Shown: positions 25,001 through 34,286, counted from the first letter of the stretch. The stretch is 64,000 nucleotides of DNA from Micromonospora sp. C95 (GCF_018070465.1 NZ_JAGPXT010000002.1:1-64000); one strand, 5' to 3'. A program made the numbers and translations. The notes: a model not told the origin generated them from the letters alone.

Positions 25001-26129
25001 GCTGCACCACCCGCTCGAACGGGGCGTCCTGGTGCTCCCACGCGCCCAGGCAGGTGTCCCGGGCCCGGTCGACCAGGGTGGCGAAACTGGGGTCGCCCGA
25101 GGTGTCCAGTCGCAGCACCCCCATGTTGGCGAAGAACCCGACCACGCTCTCCAACTCCGGTCGGCTGCGTCCGCTGAAGGTGGTGCCGACGGCCAGGTCG
25201 TCGGTGCCGGTGTAGCGGGCGAGCATCGCCGCGAAGGCCGCCACCAGCACCATGAACGGACTCGCGCCGGTCTCCTTCGCCAACGCCTGCACCCCGGCGT
25301 GCAGCTGCGGATCCAGTGGTTGCTCAAGCAACGCACCCCGGAACGACGCGGTGGTCGGCCGGGGTCGATCGGCCGGCAGTTCCAGGGTGGGCAGATCGGC
25401 CAGCCGCTGCGCCCAGTACCTCAGGTGGTTGTCCAGTTCGGCCGTGGCCAGCTGCTGATGCTGCCAGCGGGCGAAGTCCGGGTACTGGAGGGCGGGCGGG
25501 TCCGGCTGCGCTGGCGTGCCGTGCCGGTGGGCGTCGTACCCGGCGGCCAGTTCCCGCAGGATCAGGCCCATCGACCAGCCGTCGACCACGATGTGGTGCG
25601 CCGCGACGGCGAGAGCGTGCTCGGTGGGGCCGAGTCGGACCAGCCGGGCCCGGAACAGCGGGCCGGTGGCCAGGTCGAACGGGCGGTGCACCTCCTGCTG
25701 CTGGAGCAGGGTCAGCGCCGCCGCACGGCGCTGCTCCTCGGGCAGCCGGGACACGTCGTCGACGACCAGGCTGGCCGGCCCCGGCGGCAGCACCCGCTGG
25801 TACGCCACGCCGTCGACGCTCGCCACGACCGTGCGCAACGCCTCGTGCCGGGCGACCACGCCGTCCAACGCCCGCCGCAGCGCGGCGGTGTCCACCTCGC
25901 CGGTCAGGTACGAGGCCTGCACCAGGTTGTACGTCGGCTCGGCCGGCGCGAGCTGGGCGAGGAACCACAACTGTTCCTGGGCCCGCGACAGCGGCACCCG
26001 CTCGTCGCCGGCCGGGCGGGCGCTTATCGTGGCCGGTGTCTGCCGGCGCTGTTGCCGCATCCGTTCCAGCAGCAGCCGCCGGCGCTCGTCCAGTCGGGCT
26101 ACCCTGCCGTCGAAGGTCTCGTCGGACAT
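22092..26129 (-). CDS. NRPS module C-A-T-TE (terminating module)
   Basis: Nonribosomal peptide synthetase of 1345 residues. The condensation domain (about 45-470) has intact HHIVVDG at 178-184. The adenylation domain (about 500-1000) has HTSGTTGDPKG at 651-661, FDLAAGE at 696-702, YGPTEAT at 789-795 and SGKVNRR at 982-988. The carrier domain has LGGHSL with phosphopantetheine Ser1039. The thioesterase (about 1095-1340) has GWSMGG with Ser1168 and a late GDHYS histidine. By alignment to GrsA the pocket code reads D-L-G-F-L-G-L-V-G-K, which I cannot match to a known substrate. It adds the last residue and releases the product. ATG 26129 follows AAAGGAG. Confidence 0.93.
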   Translation of the reverse strand: MSDETFDGRVARLDERRRLLLERMRQQRRQTPATISARPAGDERVPLSRAQEQLWFLAQLAPAEPTYNLVQASYLTGEVDTAALRRALDGVVARHEALRTVVASVDGVAYQRVLPPGPASLVVDDVSRLPEEQRRAAALTLLQQQEVHRPFDLATGPLFRARLVRLGPTEHALAVAAHHIVVDGWSMGLILRELAAGYDAHRHGTPAQPDPPALQYPDFARWQHQQLATAELDNHLRYWAQRLADLPTLELPADRPRPTTASFRGALLEQPLDPQLHAGVQALAKETGASPFMVLVAAFAAMLARYTGTDDLAVGTTFSGRSRPELESVVGFFANMGVLRLDTSGDPSFATLVDRARDTCLGAWEHQDAPFERVVQRLAPPRDPGRNPLFQVAVQLLDGSTWGGPTLPGTDSTPVDLRLDRSRFDMMVSLVDHGDRYSVLTEYSTDLFDARRVRAMLDHVARLLDAGLAEPGTPLSRLPMLDPAERERVLALGAGARREVTPATVHQLVRAQAERTPDAVAVRDADHELTYRELLDRAARRAAGLRAAGLRPGDRVPALLDRGVDEVLTPLAIWHAGGVYVPLDTAAPPNRLRRILTNCAARLVLTRTEHADGVPDGPWRTLLLDAGDLDSGAGLAPEPSTGPDDLAYVLHTSGTTGDPKGVQLPHRGFATYLDWMRDQWRCGPGDRVLHGCAPVFDLAAGEVLAALTSGATVVVIGKDRLLSPGGLAEVLAAERITHLFLTPTTLGLVEDDTDRFDALREVLVGGEVCPADLVARWARPDRRRFVNLYGPTEATVGCLAHDCTDWSAPTPPPIGTTMPNRRTYLVDRWDNPVPVGVPGEILIGGAALSTGYLNDEELTGRRFTVDPFDPQGRVYRTGDRGHWDAQGRLHFGGRLDGQVKLRGLRVELDEIEALLSRHPGVARAAVTVVRDGNGVQRLVGYVVDAAEPATDATLRTHLGTELPAHLVPGGFVRLPALPLTTSGKVNRRALPAPEAVETDDTGAAPTTGAERRVAEIFAEVLGVPRVGVETSFFDLGGHSLQAAHVLARIAGRIGTSVSLKQFYATPTVRSVARFVDHGPVVDASPLVTLKPTGSRPRLYCPHAVSGSPYWYLPLSRALHPEQPMDGFEAPGLEGGIDPVDDLVTLAGRYVGALRERQPNGPYLLAGWSMGGFLCFEMARQLAAAGAAPDLVVMIDSNEPGPLPLPSERQVMETFVADLAGLSAAPAPPLDAAVVDATDPIGALTGFLVRHGLIPSDVRADFVAHRYAVFRANMRAIYGYQPAPYAGRTVLVQAQREVSRAAWRRWSPAMEVVTLPGDHYSMWSPQHLPALAALIDDQVARVLDLG

Positions 26130-26152
26130 CTCACTCCTTTCAGGACACCGCC

Positions 26153-26179
26153 GGCCCCGCCGCGCACGGCGGCGGGGCC
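26153..26179 (-). terminator. Hairpin between the two NRPS genes
   Basis: GGCCCCGCCGC and GCGGCGGGGCC form a perfect 11-bp stem with a 5-base loop in the 68-base gap. Both genes probably belong to one transcript, so this may attenuate, or stabilise upstream mRNA, rather than stop transcription completely. Confidence 0.45.
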
Positions 26180-26197
26180 CGCGGACGCGACCGGCGA

Positions 26198-29100
26198 TCA
26201 GTCCGCCGCCAGCAGCCGTTCCACCTCGTCGTCGCTGAGCTGCTCGATCTCGTCGAGCAGCTCCCACTGCGCCGCCTGCTCGGCGGCCCGTCGGCGTCCG
26301 GCCAGCTCGGCCAGGGCCGCGACGGTCGGTGCCGCGTAGAAGTCCCGCACGGTCAGCGGCACCCCGAGTGCGTCGTTGAGCCGACCCACCGCCCGGATCG
26401 CCTGCAGCGAGTTGCCGCCGCTGAGGAAGAACTCGTCCCCGCGGCCCGCCCGTTGCAGACCGAGCAGCTCGGCGAAGACGCCGGCGATGAGCCGCTCGTC
26501 GTCGGTGCCCGGCGGCACGTACGCCGGTTGCCCGGCACCGGACTCGGGAGCGGGCAGCCGCTTGCGGTCGACCTTGCCGGTGCGGGTCAGCGGCAGCTGC
26601 GGCAGGCGCAGCACCACGTTGGGCACCATGTATCCGGGCAGCTTCCCGGCCAGCGTCGTCCGCAGGGCCGCCACGTCGTCGTCCGACAGCTCGCCGACCA
26701 CGTACCCGACCAGGACCGCCTCGGTGCCCGTGCCGTGCACCGCCGCGGCGGCCCCGGACACGCCGGCCGTCGTACGCAGGGCATGCTCGACCTCACCCAG
26801 CTCGACCCGCAGGCCACGCAGCTTGACCTGCCCGTCGCGGCGGCCGAGGAACTCCAACTGGCCGTCCCGGTTCCACCGGGCCAGGTCACCGCTGCGGTAC
26901 GCCCGCCCCTCCCCGGCCCGCTCGTCGGCACCGAATGCCGAGGCGGTCAACTCGGGCCGGTCGAGGTAGCCACGCGCCACCCCGTTGCCGGCGACGACCA
27001 GCTCACCGGGGACACCGACCGGCGCCAGGTCACCGCTGTCGTCGACCACGTACACCCGCCGGTTCGGCATCGGACGGCCGATCGGCACCGTAGCGGCGGG
27101 TGCGGGGCCGGCGGGGCACTCGTACCAGGTGCAGCCCACGGTGGCCTCGGCCGGGCCGTACAGGTTGAGCACCCGTCGGCCGTCGACGTGCCACGCGGCC
27201 ACCAGCGACGGCGGCGCCGGCTCGCCGGCCATCATCACCGACCGCAGCTGCGGCAGTTCGGCCGGGTCGAGCAGACCCAGCACCGTGGGTGTGGTGAAGA
27301 TGTGCGTCGCGCCGGTCTCGCGGGCCAGCCCGGTCAACGCACCTGGGCGGTGCACGTCGTCGTGACCGGCCACCACCACGGCCGCCCCGGCGGTGAGCGC
27401 ACCGAACAGTTCACCGACGGCCAGGTCGAACACCGGTGCGCAGCAGTGCATCATCCGGGACTGCGGTGCGATGCCGAAGTCCGGCACCATCCACTCCAGG
27501 TAGCCGGCGACCATGCCGTGCTCGATGAGCACACCCTTGGGCTCGCCGGTGGAACCGGAGGTGTACAGCACGTACGCCAGTGACTCGGGAGTCAGCTCGG
27601 CCAGCCACGGCTCGTCGGCCGCGTCCGGCAGCTCCGCCGCCGGGTCCACGATGGTCACCCCGGTCAGGGCGTCGAGCCGCGCCGGGTCGCCCACCACCAC
27701 CCGGGCGCCGGTGTCGCGCACCTGGAAGGCCAGCCGGCCGGGCGGTGCGGCCGGGTCCATCGGGGCGTACGCGGCGCCGGCCCGCAGCACGGCCAGCACG
27801 CTCACCACCTCCGCGAGGCTGCGCTCCAGCAGCACCGGCACGACGTCGCCGGTGCCGACCCCGGCGGCACGCAGCCCCGCGGCGAGCCGCCGGCTGCGCT
27901 CGTCGAGTTCGGCGTAGCTGAGCGTGCTCTCGGCGGCGATGACCGCGGTGGCCTGCGGGGTACGGGCCACGCTCGCCGCGAACAGCTCCGGCAGGGTGGC
28001 CGTTCGGTGCGGTCGCCGCTCCCCCTGGGCCAGCGCGAGCAGTTCGGCCCGCTCGGTGTCGTCGAGCAGGGGCAGGGCCGACAGCGGCGTCTGCGGTGCC
28101 GCCACGGCGGCCCGCAGGACCCGCTCCAGGTGGCTGAACATCGCCTCGATCCGGGCGCTGTCGAACAGATCCGTGGCGTACTCGATCCGGAAGGTGATCC
28201 CGTCGGTCTCCTCGTACGCGTTGATCGCCATGTCGAAGCGGGAGACGCCCGGATCGACATCGAGGAACTCGGCGGCCATCCCGGGGAACCGGAAATCCAC
28301 CAGGTCGCCGCTGAGCAGGTCGATGGAAATCTGGAAGACCGGATTGCGGCTGGGGTCGCGGCGTCGACCGAGCCGCCCGACGACCCGCTCGAACGGCGCG
28401 TCCTGGTGGTCCCAGGCGGCCAGCAGGGTGCCCATGGTGCGGCGGACCGCCTCGCCGAAGCTCGGATCGCCGGAGAGGTCGGTACGCAGGGCCAGCATGT
28501 TGACGAAGAAACCGACCAGATCCTCCAGCTCCGGACGGCTGCGACCGGCACCGGCGGTGCCGACCACCACGTCGTCGACGCCGGTGTAGCGCATCAGCAC
28601 CGTCTTGAAGCCGGCGAGCAGCACCGCGTACGTGCTGGCCTGCTCCTGTTGGGCCACCCGGCGCAGGCCCGCCAGCACGTCGGCGGGCATCCGACGCACC
28701 AGCAGGGCGCCACGGTTGCTGGCCGTGGCCGGGCGGGGACGATCGGTGGGCAGGTCCAGGGTGGGCGCGTCGGCCAGCTGCCGCGCCCAGTAGGCCAGCT
28801 GCGGCTCCAGGTCACCGGCGTCCAGCTGCCGGCGCTGCGCCAGCGCGTGGTCGGCGTACTGCAACCGCAGGGCGGGCAGCTGTGCCTGCCGGTCGTGCCG
28901 CAACGCGTCGTACAGCTCGGCGAGATCACGCACCAGCAGCCCGGCCGACCAGCCGTCGGCGCAGATGTGGTGCAACACCATGCTGAGCACGTGCTCCTGG
29001 CCGTCCAGGCGGATCAGCCGGGCCCGCAGCATCAGGTCGCCACCCAGGTCGAACGGCTCGGTGGCGTCGCGCTCCAGCTCGACACGCAGCGCCTGCTCCC

Positions 29101-32100
29101 GGTCGTCGGCTGCCGTCACAGCCAGCTCGTGCACCGGTAGCGGCACCGCACCGGCGGCCGACACCAGTTGGTACGGGGTGTCGTCGTCGGTGCCGAAGGT
29201 GGTGCGCAGCGCCTCGTGGCGGGCCACCACGGCGGTCAGCGCCCGGCCGAGCAGTTCGACGTCGAGTGGTCCGGTGAGCCGTACCGGCACCGGGATGTGG
29301 TAGGTCGGCTGGCCGGGTGCCAGCTGTTCGAGGAACCACAGCTGCTCCTGCGTCGGTGACAACGGTAGCCGCTGCCCTTCGTGCCCGCCGGATACCGGGC
29401 CGTCCTGCCCGGCGAGGGCCGCCCGCGCGGCCCGTAGCCGCTGTTCCAGGTCGGCGATCTCCTGTTCCAGCCGGGCCCGGGTCTGGTCGGCCACCGGCGC
29501 CACGTCGGTCGGGGCCGCCGGATCGGTGCGCGGCTGCGTTCCGGCGAGCAGCTGGGCGATCTCACTGACCCGCGGCTTGGTGTAGAAGTCCCGCATGGTC
29601 GCGCTGGCCCCGCCGAGTTCGGTGATCCGGGACAGCACCCGGGCCGCCATCAGCGAGTTGCCGCCCAGCTCGAAGAAGTTCGCGTCGGCGCCTACCCGCT
29701 CGACACCGAGCACCGCGGCGAAGATCTCGGCGACCCGCTCCTCCTCGGGGGTGCGCGGCGCGACCAGCTCCACCTCGGCCGAGCCGGTCTCCTCGGGAAC
29801 CGGAAGCCGGTTACGGTCCACCTTGCCGACGCTTGTCAGCGGCAGTACCGCCAGGGCCACGAAGACGTGCGGCACCATGTACGGCGGCAGGTCGGCGAGC
29901 AGGTGCTCGCGCAGTTCCTCGGTCGGCGGCGCCGCCGCGCCGACCGGGACCACGTAGCCGACCAGCCGCTTGCTGCCGGGGCTGTCCTCACGCAACGCCA
30001 CCGCCGCCTCGGCGACGCCGGGATGCGCGGTGAGCGTCGACTCGATCTCCTCCAGCTCGATGCGCAGCCCGTTGAGCTTGACCTGGGTGTCGATCCGGCC
30101 GAGGAACTGGATCTGCCCGTCCTCGGTCCACACGCCCAGGTCACCGGTGCGGTACATCCGCTCCCCCGGTCGGTACGGGTTGTCGATGAACTTCTCGGCG
30201 GTCAGCTCCGGCCGGTTGAGGTAGCCCCGGGCGAGGCCCTCACCGCCGGTGATCACCTCACCGGGCACGCCGACCGGTTGCAGGTTGTTCCACCGGTCCA
30301 GCACGTAGGCCACCCGGTTGGGCATCGCCCGCCCGATCGGCGGTTGGCCGATCCAGGTGCGGTGCTCGCACTCGTAGAAGATGCAGCCGACGGCGGCCTC
30401 GGTCGGTCCGTACCCGTTGATGAACCGGCGACCCGGGGTGTTCCAGCGGTTGATCAGGTCACCCGTGACCGCCTCACCGCCGGCGATCATGTATTTCAGG
30501 TCGGGGTAGCTGCCCGGCGGGATGCGGCCCAGGATGGCCGGCGGCCCGCCGATGTAGGTGATCTTCTCCGAGACCAGCAGCTGCCCGATCACGTCCGGGT
30601 CGGTGCGGTGTTCCTCCGGTACGAAGACCATCGTCACGCCACGGGTCAGTGCGGTGAAGATCTCCCCCTCGGCGAAGTCGAAGATCGGTGCCATGTGTTG
30701 CAGCAACCGGTCGCCGGGACCGAAGTCGAAGATGTTGCCGAGCCAGAGCAGGAACGTGTTCAGCGCGTGGTGCTCGATCATCACGCCCTTGGGCTTGCCG
30801 GTCGACCCCGAGGTGTAGAGCACGTAGGCCAGCGAGTTCTCGTCGGCCAGTTCGTCGAGCGGCGCCGCACCGGCGGCCGCCGCCGACAACTCGTCCCACT
30901 CGGTGTCCACCAGCACCGGCGTCGCGGCGGTGCCCTCGGGCAGCCGGTCGGCCAGCGCGCTGCGGGTGACCACCGCCTTGGCCGCGGTGTCGTCGAGGAT
31001 GAACTCGATGCGCCGCACCGGGTGGCCCGGGTCCATCACCACGAACGCGCCGCCGGCCTGCTGCGCGGCGACCATGCCGACGATCAGGTCGAAGCCCCGT
31101 TCCAGCAGCAACGCCACGATGTCGTCCCGGCCCACGCCGAGCGCCCGGAAGCGGTGCGCCAGCACCCCGGCGCGGCGGTCCAGTTCGCCGTAGGTCAGCT
31201 CGGCACCGTGCAGGGTGGCCGCCACCAGGTCGGGTCGTTCGGCGGCCAGCCGCGCGATCTGCACGTGCACCGGTTCGCGGGCGCGCTCCCCCTGCGGTCC
31301 CTGCCAGGTGTGCAGCAGCAGCGTCCGCTCCTCCTCGTCGAGCAGCGGCAGCGCCGACAGTGGGGTGTCCGGAGCGTCGACTGCGGTCCGCAACACCCGT
31401 TCCAGGTGCCGCAGCAGCCGCGCCATCCGCGGCTCGTCGAACAGGTCGACCGAGTAGTCGGCGACCAGGCGCAGCTGGTCGGGGCTCTCGGTGGCGGTGA
31501 TGGACAGGTCGAACGGGTGCCCGCCCGGGTTGGCGTCCAGCGAGGTGACGGTGAGCCCGGGCAGGTTCGGCTCGGTGCTCTGGGTGGCGCTGCCCAGCAG
31601 TTGCAGACCCACCTGGAACAGCGGGTTCCGCGAGGGGTCACGGACCGGCTGGATCCGCTCCACGACCTTCTCGAACGGCACCTGCTGGTGCTTCCACGCC
31701 TCCAGCACCACGCCGCGTACCCGGGTCAGCAGTTCGCCGAAGGTCGGGTCGTCGGCGACCTCGGTCCGCAGCACCACCATGTTGACGAAGTAGCCGATGA
31801 GCGGCTCCAGCTCGGCCGGCTCCCGGCCGGTGGTGGTGGTGCCGACGACGATCTCGTCCTGTCCGCTGTACCGGGCCAGCACCGCCTGGTACGCCGTCAT
31901 CAGCGTCATGAACAGGGTGGCGTTGTTGCGGGCGGAGAGCTGACGCAGCCGGTGCAGCAGGTCCCCGTCGAGGGTGCGGGACACCGCGGCGCTGCGGTAC
32001 GACATGGTGGCCGGTCGCGGTCGGTCGGTGGGCAGTTCCAGGGTGGGCAGCCCGTTCAGCCGCTGCTGCCAGTGGTCGAGCTGGTCGGCGAAGACGTCGT

Positions 32101-32797
32101 CGCTGAGCTGGTGGCGCTGCCAGGCCGCGTAGTCGCCGTACTGCACGGGCAGCGGTGCCAGCGCCGGCGGGCGGCCGGTGTGGTGCGCCGCGTACAGCTC
32201 GGACAACTCGTTGGTGAGCACCGCCTGCGACCAACCGTCGGAGGCGATGTGGTGCATGGTGACGGCGAGCAGGTGGTCGGCGTCGTCGAGGCGGACCAGC
32301 AGCGAGCGGAACAGCGGCCCCTCCGCCAGGTCGAACGGTCGCCGGATCTCCTCCTGCACCCGCCGCTGCGCCTCCGCCAACCGCGCCTCCGGGTCCGCGA
32401 CGTCGCTGAGGTCGTCCACCACAAGGTGGTGCGGCTGCTCCCCCGGCTTGGCGATGTGCTGGTGCGGTTCCCCGTTCTCGGCCCGGATGGTGGTCCGCAG
32501 CGCCTCGTGCCGCTCGACGATGTCGGCCAGCGCGCGGCGCAGGGCCGTCAGGTCCAGCGACCCCTGCAACCGGAACACCGACGGCACGTTGTACGTGGAC
32601 TGTCCGGGCACCAACTGGTCGAGGAACCACAGCTGTTCCTGCAGGTAGGACACGGGCGCGGTGTCCGCCTCCCCGACCCGGCGGGGAATCCGGGTCGACG
32701 GGCGTTGGCGTTCGGTCAACTGCGCACCGACCTGCTTCAGCAACAGGGCGCGCTGCTCGGCGGTCAGAGTGGAGAGGCGTTGGGCGTGCTGGTTCAT
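26198..32797 (-). CDS. NRPS, two modules C-A-T-C-A-T
   Basis: Synthetase of about 2199 residues with two complete elongation modules. Both condensation domains are intact (HHIASDG near 182; HHICADG in the second). Both carrier domains have GGNSL. A charged coiled-coil-like linker (RARLEQEIADLEQRLRAA) sits between T1 and C2. The C-terminal tail EIEQLSDDEVERLLAAD looks like a docking segment. Pocket codes by alignment to GrsA are D-F-G-G-I-G-G-V-G-K for A1 and D-L-G-F-M-A-L-V-G-K for A2. A2 nearly equals the code of the terminating module, so the same amino acid may be used twice. An ATG at 32851 overlaps the aminotransferase stop (ATGA), but ATG 32797 has GAGGAG at good spacing. Confidence 0.93.
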   Translation of the reverse strand: MNQHAQRLSTLTAEQRALLLKQVGAQLTERQRPSTRIPRRVGEADTAPVSYLQEQLWFLDQLVPGQSTYNVPSVFRLQGSLDLTALRRALADIVERHEALRTTIRAENGEPHQHIAKPGEQPHHLVVDDLSDVADPEARLAEAQRRVQEEIRRPFDLAEGPLFRSLLVRLDDADHLLAVTMHHIASDGWSQAVLTNELSELYAAHHTGRPPALAPLPVQYGDYAAWQRHQLSDDVFADQLDHWQQRLNGLPTLELPTDRPRPATMSYRSAAVSRTLDGDLLHRLRQLSARNNATLFMTLMTAYQAVLARYSGQDEIVVGTTTTGREPAELEPLIGYFVNMVVLRTEVADDPTFGELLTRVRGVVLEAWKHQQVPFEKVVERIQPVRDPSRNPLFQVGLQLLGSATQSTEPNLPGLTVTSLDANPGGHPFDLSITATESPDQLRLVADYSVDLFDEPRMARLLRHLERVLRTAVDAPDTPLSALPLLDEEERTLLLHTWQGPQGERAREPVHVQIARLAAERPDLVAATLHGAELTYGELDRRAGVLAHRFRALGVGRDDIVALLLERGFDLIVGMVAAQQAGGAFVVMDPGHPVRRIEFILDDTAAKAVVTRSALADRLPEGTAATPVLVDTEWDELSAAAAGAAPLDELADENSLAYVLYTSGSTGKPKGVMIEHHALNTFLLWLGNIFDFGPGDRLLQHMAPIFDFAEGEIFTALTRGVTMVFVPEEHRTDPDVIGQLLVSEKITYIGGPPAILGRIPPGSYPDLKYMIAGGEAVTGDLINRWNTPGRRFINGYGPTEAAVGCIFYECEHRTWIGQPPIGRAMPNRVAYVLDRWNNLQPVGVPGEVITGGEGLARGYLNRPELTAEKFIDNPYRPGERMYRTGDLGVWTEDGQIQFLGRIDTQVKLNGLRIELEEIESTLTAHPGVAEAAVALREDSPGSKRLVGYVVPVGAAAPPTEELREHLLADLPPYMVPHVFVALAVLPLTSVGKVDRNRLPVPEETGSAEVELVAPRTPEEERVAEIFAAVLGVERVGADANFFELGGNSLMAARVLSRITELGGASATMRDFYTKPRVSEIAQLLAGTQPRTDPAAPTDVAPVADQTRARLEQEIADLEQRLRAARAALAGQDGPVSGGHEGQRLPLSPTQEQLWFLEQLAPGQPTYHIPVPVRLTGPLDVELLGRALTAVVARHEALRTTFGTDDDTPYQLVSAAGAVPLPVHELAVTAADDREQALRVELERDATEPFDLGGDLMLRARLIRLDGQEHVLSMVLHHICADGWSAGLLVRDLAELYDALRHDRQAQLPALRLQYADHALAQRRQLDAGDLEPQLAYWARQLADAPTLDLPTDRPRPATASNRGALLVRRMPADVLAGLRRVAQQEQASTYAVLLAGFKTVLMRYTGVDDVVVGTAGAGRSRPELEDLVGFFVNMLALRTDLSGDPSFGEAVRRTMGTLLAAWDHQDAPFERVVGRLGRRRDPSRNPVFQISIDLLSGDLVDFRFPGMAAEFLDVDPGVSRFDMAINAYEETDGITFRIEYATDLFDSARIEAMFSHLERVLRAAVAAPQTPLSALPLLDDTERAELLALAQGERRPHRTATLPELFAASVARTPQATAVIAAESTLSYAELDERSRRLAAGLRAAGVGTGDVVPVLLERSLAEVVSVLAVLRAGAAYAPMDPAAPPGRLAFQVRDTGARVVVGDPARLDALTGVTIVDPAAELPDAADEPWLAELTPESLAYVLYTSGSTGEPKGVLIEHGMVAGYLEWMVPDFGIAPQSRMMHCCAPVFDLAVGELFGALTAGAAVVVAGHDDVHRPGALTGLARETGATHIFTTPTVLGLLDPAELPQLRSVMMAGEPAPPSLVAAWHVDGRRVLNLYGPAEATVGCTWYECPAGPAPAATVPIGRPMPNRRVYVVDDSGDLAPVGVPGELVVAGNGVARGYLDRPELTASAFGADERAGEGRAYRSGDLARWNRDGQLEFLGRRDGQVKLRGLRVELGEVEHALRTTAGVSGAAAAVHGTGTEAVLVGYVVGELSDDDVAALRTTLAGKLPGYMVPNVVLRLPQLPLTRTGKVDRKRLPAPESGAGQPAYVPPGTDDERLIAGVFAELLGLQRAGRGDEFFLSGGNSLQAIRAVGRLNDALGVPLTVRDFYAAPTVAALAELAGRRRAAEQAAQWELLDEIEQLSDDEVERLLAAD

Positions 32798-32847
32798 CTC
32801 GCTCCTCGGCACGGACTGCGGTGACGACTGTCGGATCGGTTCGGAGG

Positions 32848-34218
32848 TCATCGGTAGTGGCTGCCTATGGCGGACAACGCCTCGTCGAGGATGTCCAGGC
32901 CCTCGCGGATCTCCTGCTCGGTCGCGGTGCACGGCGGCACCACGTGGATCCGGTTGGTGTGCAGGAACGGCCAGAGTCCGCGCTTACGGCAGGCGGCGGC
33001 CACCTCGTCCATCGGTCCGGGCGGTCCGCCGGGCGCCCCGAGCGGCGGCAGCATCTCGCGGGTGTCCCGGTCCCGCACCAGCTCCAGCGCCCAGAACACG
33101 CCGAGTCCGCGTACCTCGCCGATGACCGGGTGCCGTTCGGACAGCTCCCGCAGACCGGGGCCGAGCACCTCGGCACCGAGGTGGGCGGCGTTCTCGACGA
33201 TCCCTTCCTCGCTCATCGCCGTGATGGCGGCAACCGCGGCGGCGCAGGCCAGCGGGTGCCCGGAGTAGGTCAGACCGCCGGGGTAGGGCCGGTCGGCGAA
33301 GGCGTCGAACACGCGCGGACCCATCAGCACCCCGCCGAGCGGGACGTAGCCGGAGTTCACCCCCTTGGCGAAGGTGATGAGGTCGGGCACGACATCCCAG
33401 TTCTGCACCGCGAACCAGCGTCCGGTCCGGCCGAAGCCGGCCATCACCTCGTCGGCGATCAGCAGGATGCCGTGCCGGTCACACAGCTCGCGCACGCCGG
33501 CCAGGTAGCCCTCCGGCGGCACCAGCACACCGTTGGTGCCGACCACCGGTTCCAGGATCACGGCGGCGACGGTGCCCGGCCCTTCCAGCGCGATGACCTG
33601 CTCGAGGTGGGCCAGCGCCCGCTGCGCCTCCTCCGGCTCGGTGCGGGCGTGGAACGCGCTGCGGTACAGGTAGGGGCCGAAGAAGTGGATGACGCCGGCC
33701 GCACCGGTGTCGACCGGCCAGCGACGCGGGTCGCCGGTCAGATGCAGCGCCAGGTGTGACGCGCCGTGATAGGAGCGGTACGCGGCGAGCACCTTCGGTC
33801 GCCCGGTGACCAGGCGGGCCATCCGCACGGCGTGTTCCACCGCGTCGGTGCCGCCGTTGGTGAACAGCACCCGGTCGAGGTCGCCCGGTGCCCGTTCGGC
33901 GATCAGCCGGGCCGCCCGCGCCCGCTGGTCGTTGCCGAACGCCGGGCTGACCGTGCACAGCCGTTCGGCCTGGCGCTGGATCGCCGCCACCACCTTCGGG
34001 TGCTGGTGACCGATGTTGACGTGCACGAACTGGGAGGCGAAGTCGAGGTAGCGGTTGCCGTCGTAGTCCCAGAAGTACGAGCCGAGCGCCCGCGCCACCG
34101 GCATCGGCGACAGTTGTCGCTGCGCGGACCAGGAGTAGAACAGGTGGGCCCGGTCCTCGGCCAGGATGCCCTGCGCCGTGTCGGGCAGCGGATCGCTGTG
34201 GTGGTCGTGCGCGCTCAC
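32848..34218 (-). CDS. Class III PLP aminotransferase
   Basis: Aminotransferase of about 456 residues, cytosolic, PLP-dependent. LFTNGGTDAVEHAVRMAR is the PLP-phosphate loop, ILLIADEVMAGFGRTGRWFA holds the conserved Asp, and DLITFAKGVNSGYVPLGGV contains the Schiff-base lysine. Overall it resembles actinobacterial proteins annotated as taurine:pyruvate or omega-amino-acid aminotransferases, so an amine or beta/omega-amino acid is a likely substrate. GTG 34218 has GGGAG upstream. Its TGA overlaps a possible NRPS start, so it is the first gene of the aminotransferase-NRPS-NRPS transcript. It is divergent from the SDR gene. Confidence 0.85.
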   Translation of the reverse strand: MSAHDHHSDPLPDTAQGILAEDRAHLFYSWSAQRQLSPMPVARALGSYFWDYDGNRYLDFASQFVHVNIGHQHPKVVAAIQRQAERLCTVSPAFGNDQRARAARLIAERAPGDLDRVLFTNGGTDAVEHAVRMARLVTGRPKVLAAYRSYHGASHLALHLTGDPRRWPVDTGAAGVIHFFGPYLYRSAFHARTEPEEAQRALAHLEQVIALEGPGTVAAVILEPVVGTNGVLVPPEGYLAGVRELCDRHGILLIADEVMAGFGRTGRWFAVQNWDVVPDLITFAKGVNSGYVPLGGVLMGPRVFDAFADRPYPGGLTYSGHPLACAAAVAAITAMSEEGIVENAAHLGAEVLGPGLRELSERHPVIGEVRGLGVFWALELVRDRDTREMLPPLGAPGGPPGPMDEVAAACRKRGLWPFLHTNRIHVVPPCTATEQEIREGLDILDEALSAIGSHYR

Positions 34219-34286
34219 GCGGCTGCTCCCGTCGGACTGAAGTGGTGGATACTGCCGGGCATCGATGACCGAGAGGGGTGGTGGGC
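34219..34286. promoter_or_regulatory. Divergent promoter region, aminotransferase / SDR
   Basis: In this 68-base gap GATACT (34248-34253, plus strand) overlaps a TATCCA-like box on the minus strand. It probably drives the NRPS transcript in one direction and the SDR gene in the other. Confidence 0.35.

Noticed and set aside
22152-32824. Several 700-1400-codon open frames on the plus strand opposite the NRPS genes
   Set aside because: They arise from high third-position GC of the real genes; the composition is Arg/Gln/His-rich with no motifs.
34278-34286. Earlier GTG starts for the SDR gene
   Set aside because: They sit within or immediately after the AGGGG ribosome site; GTG 34287 has the proper spacing.
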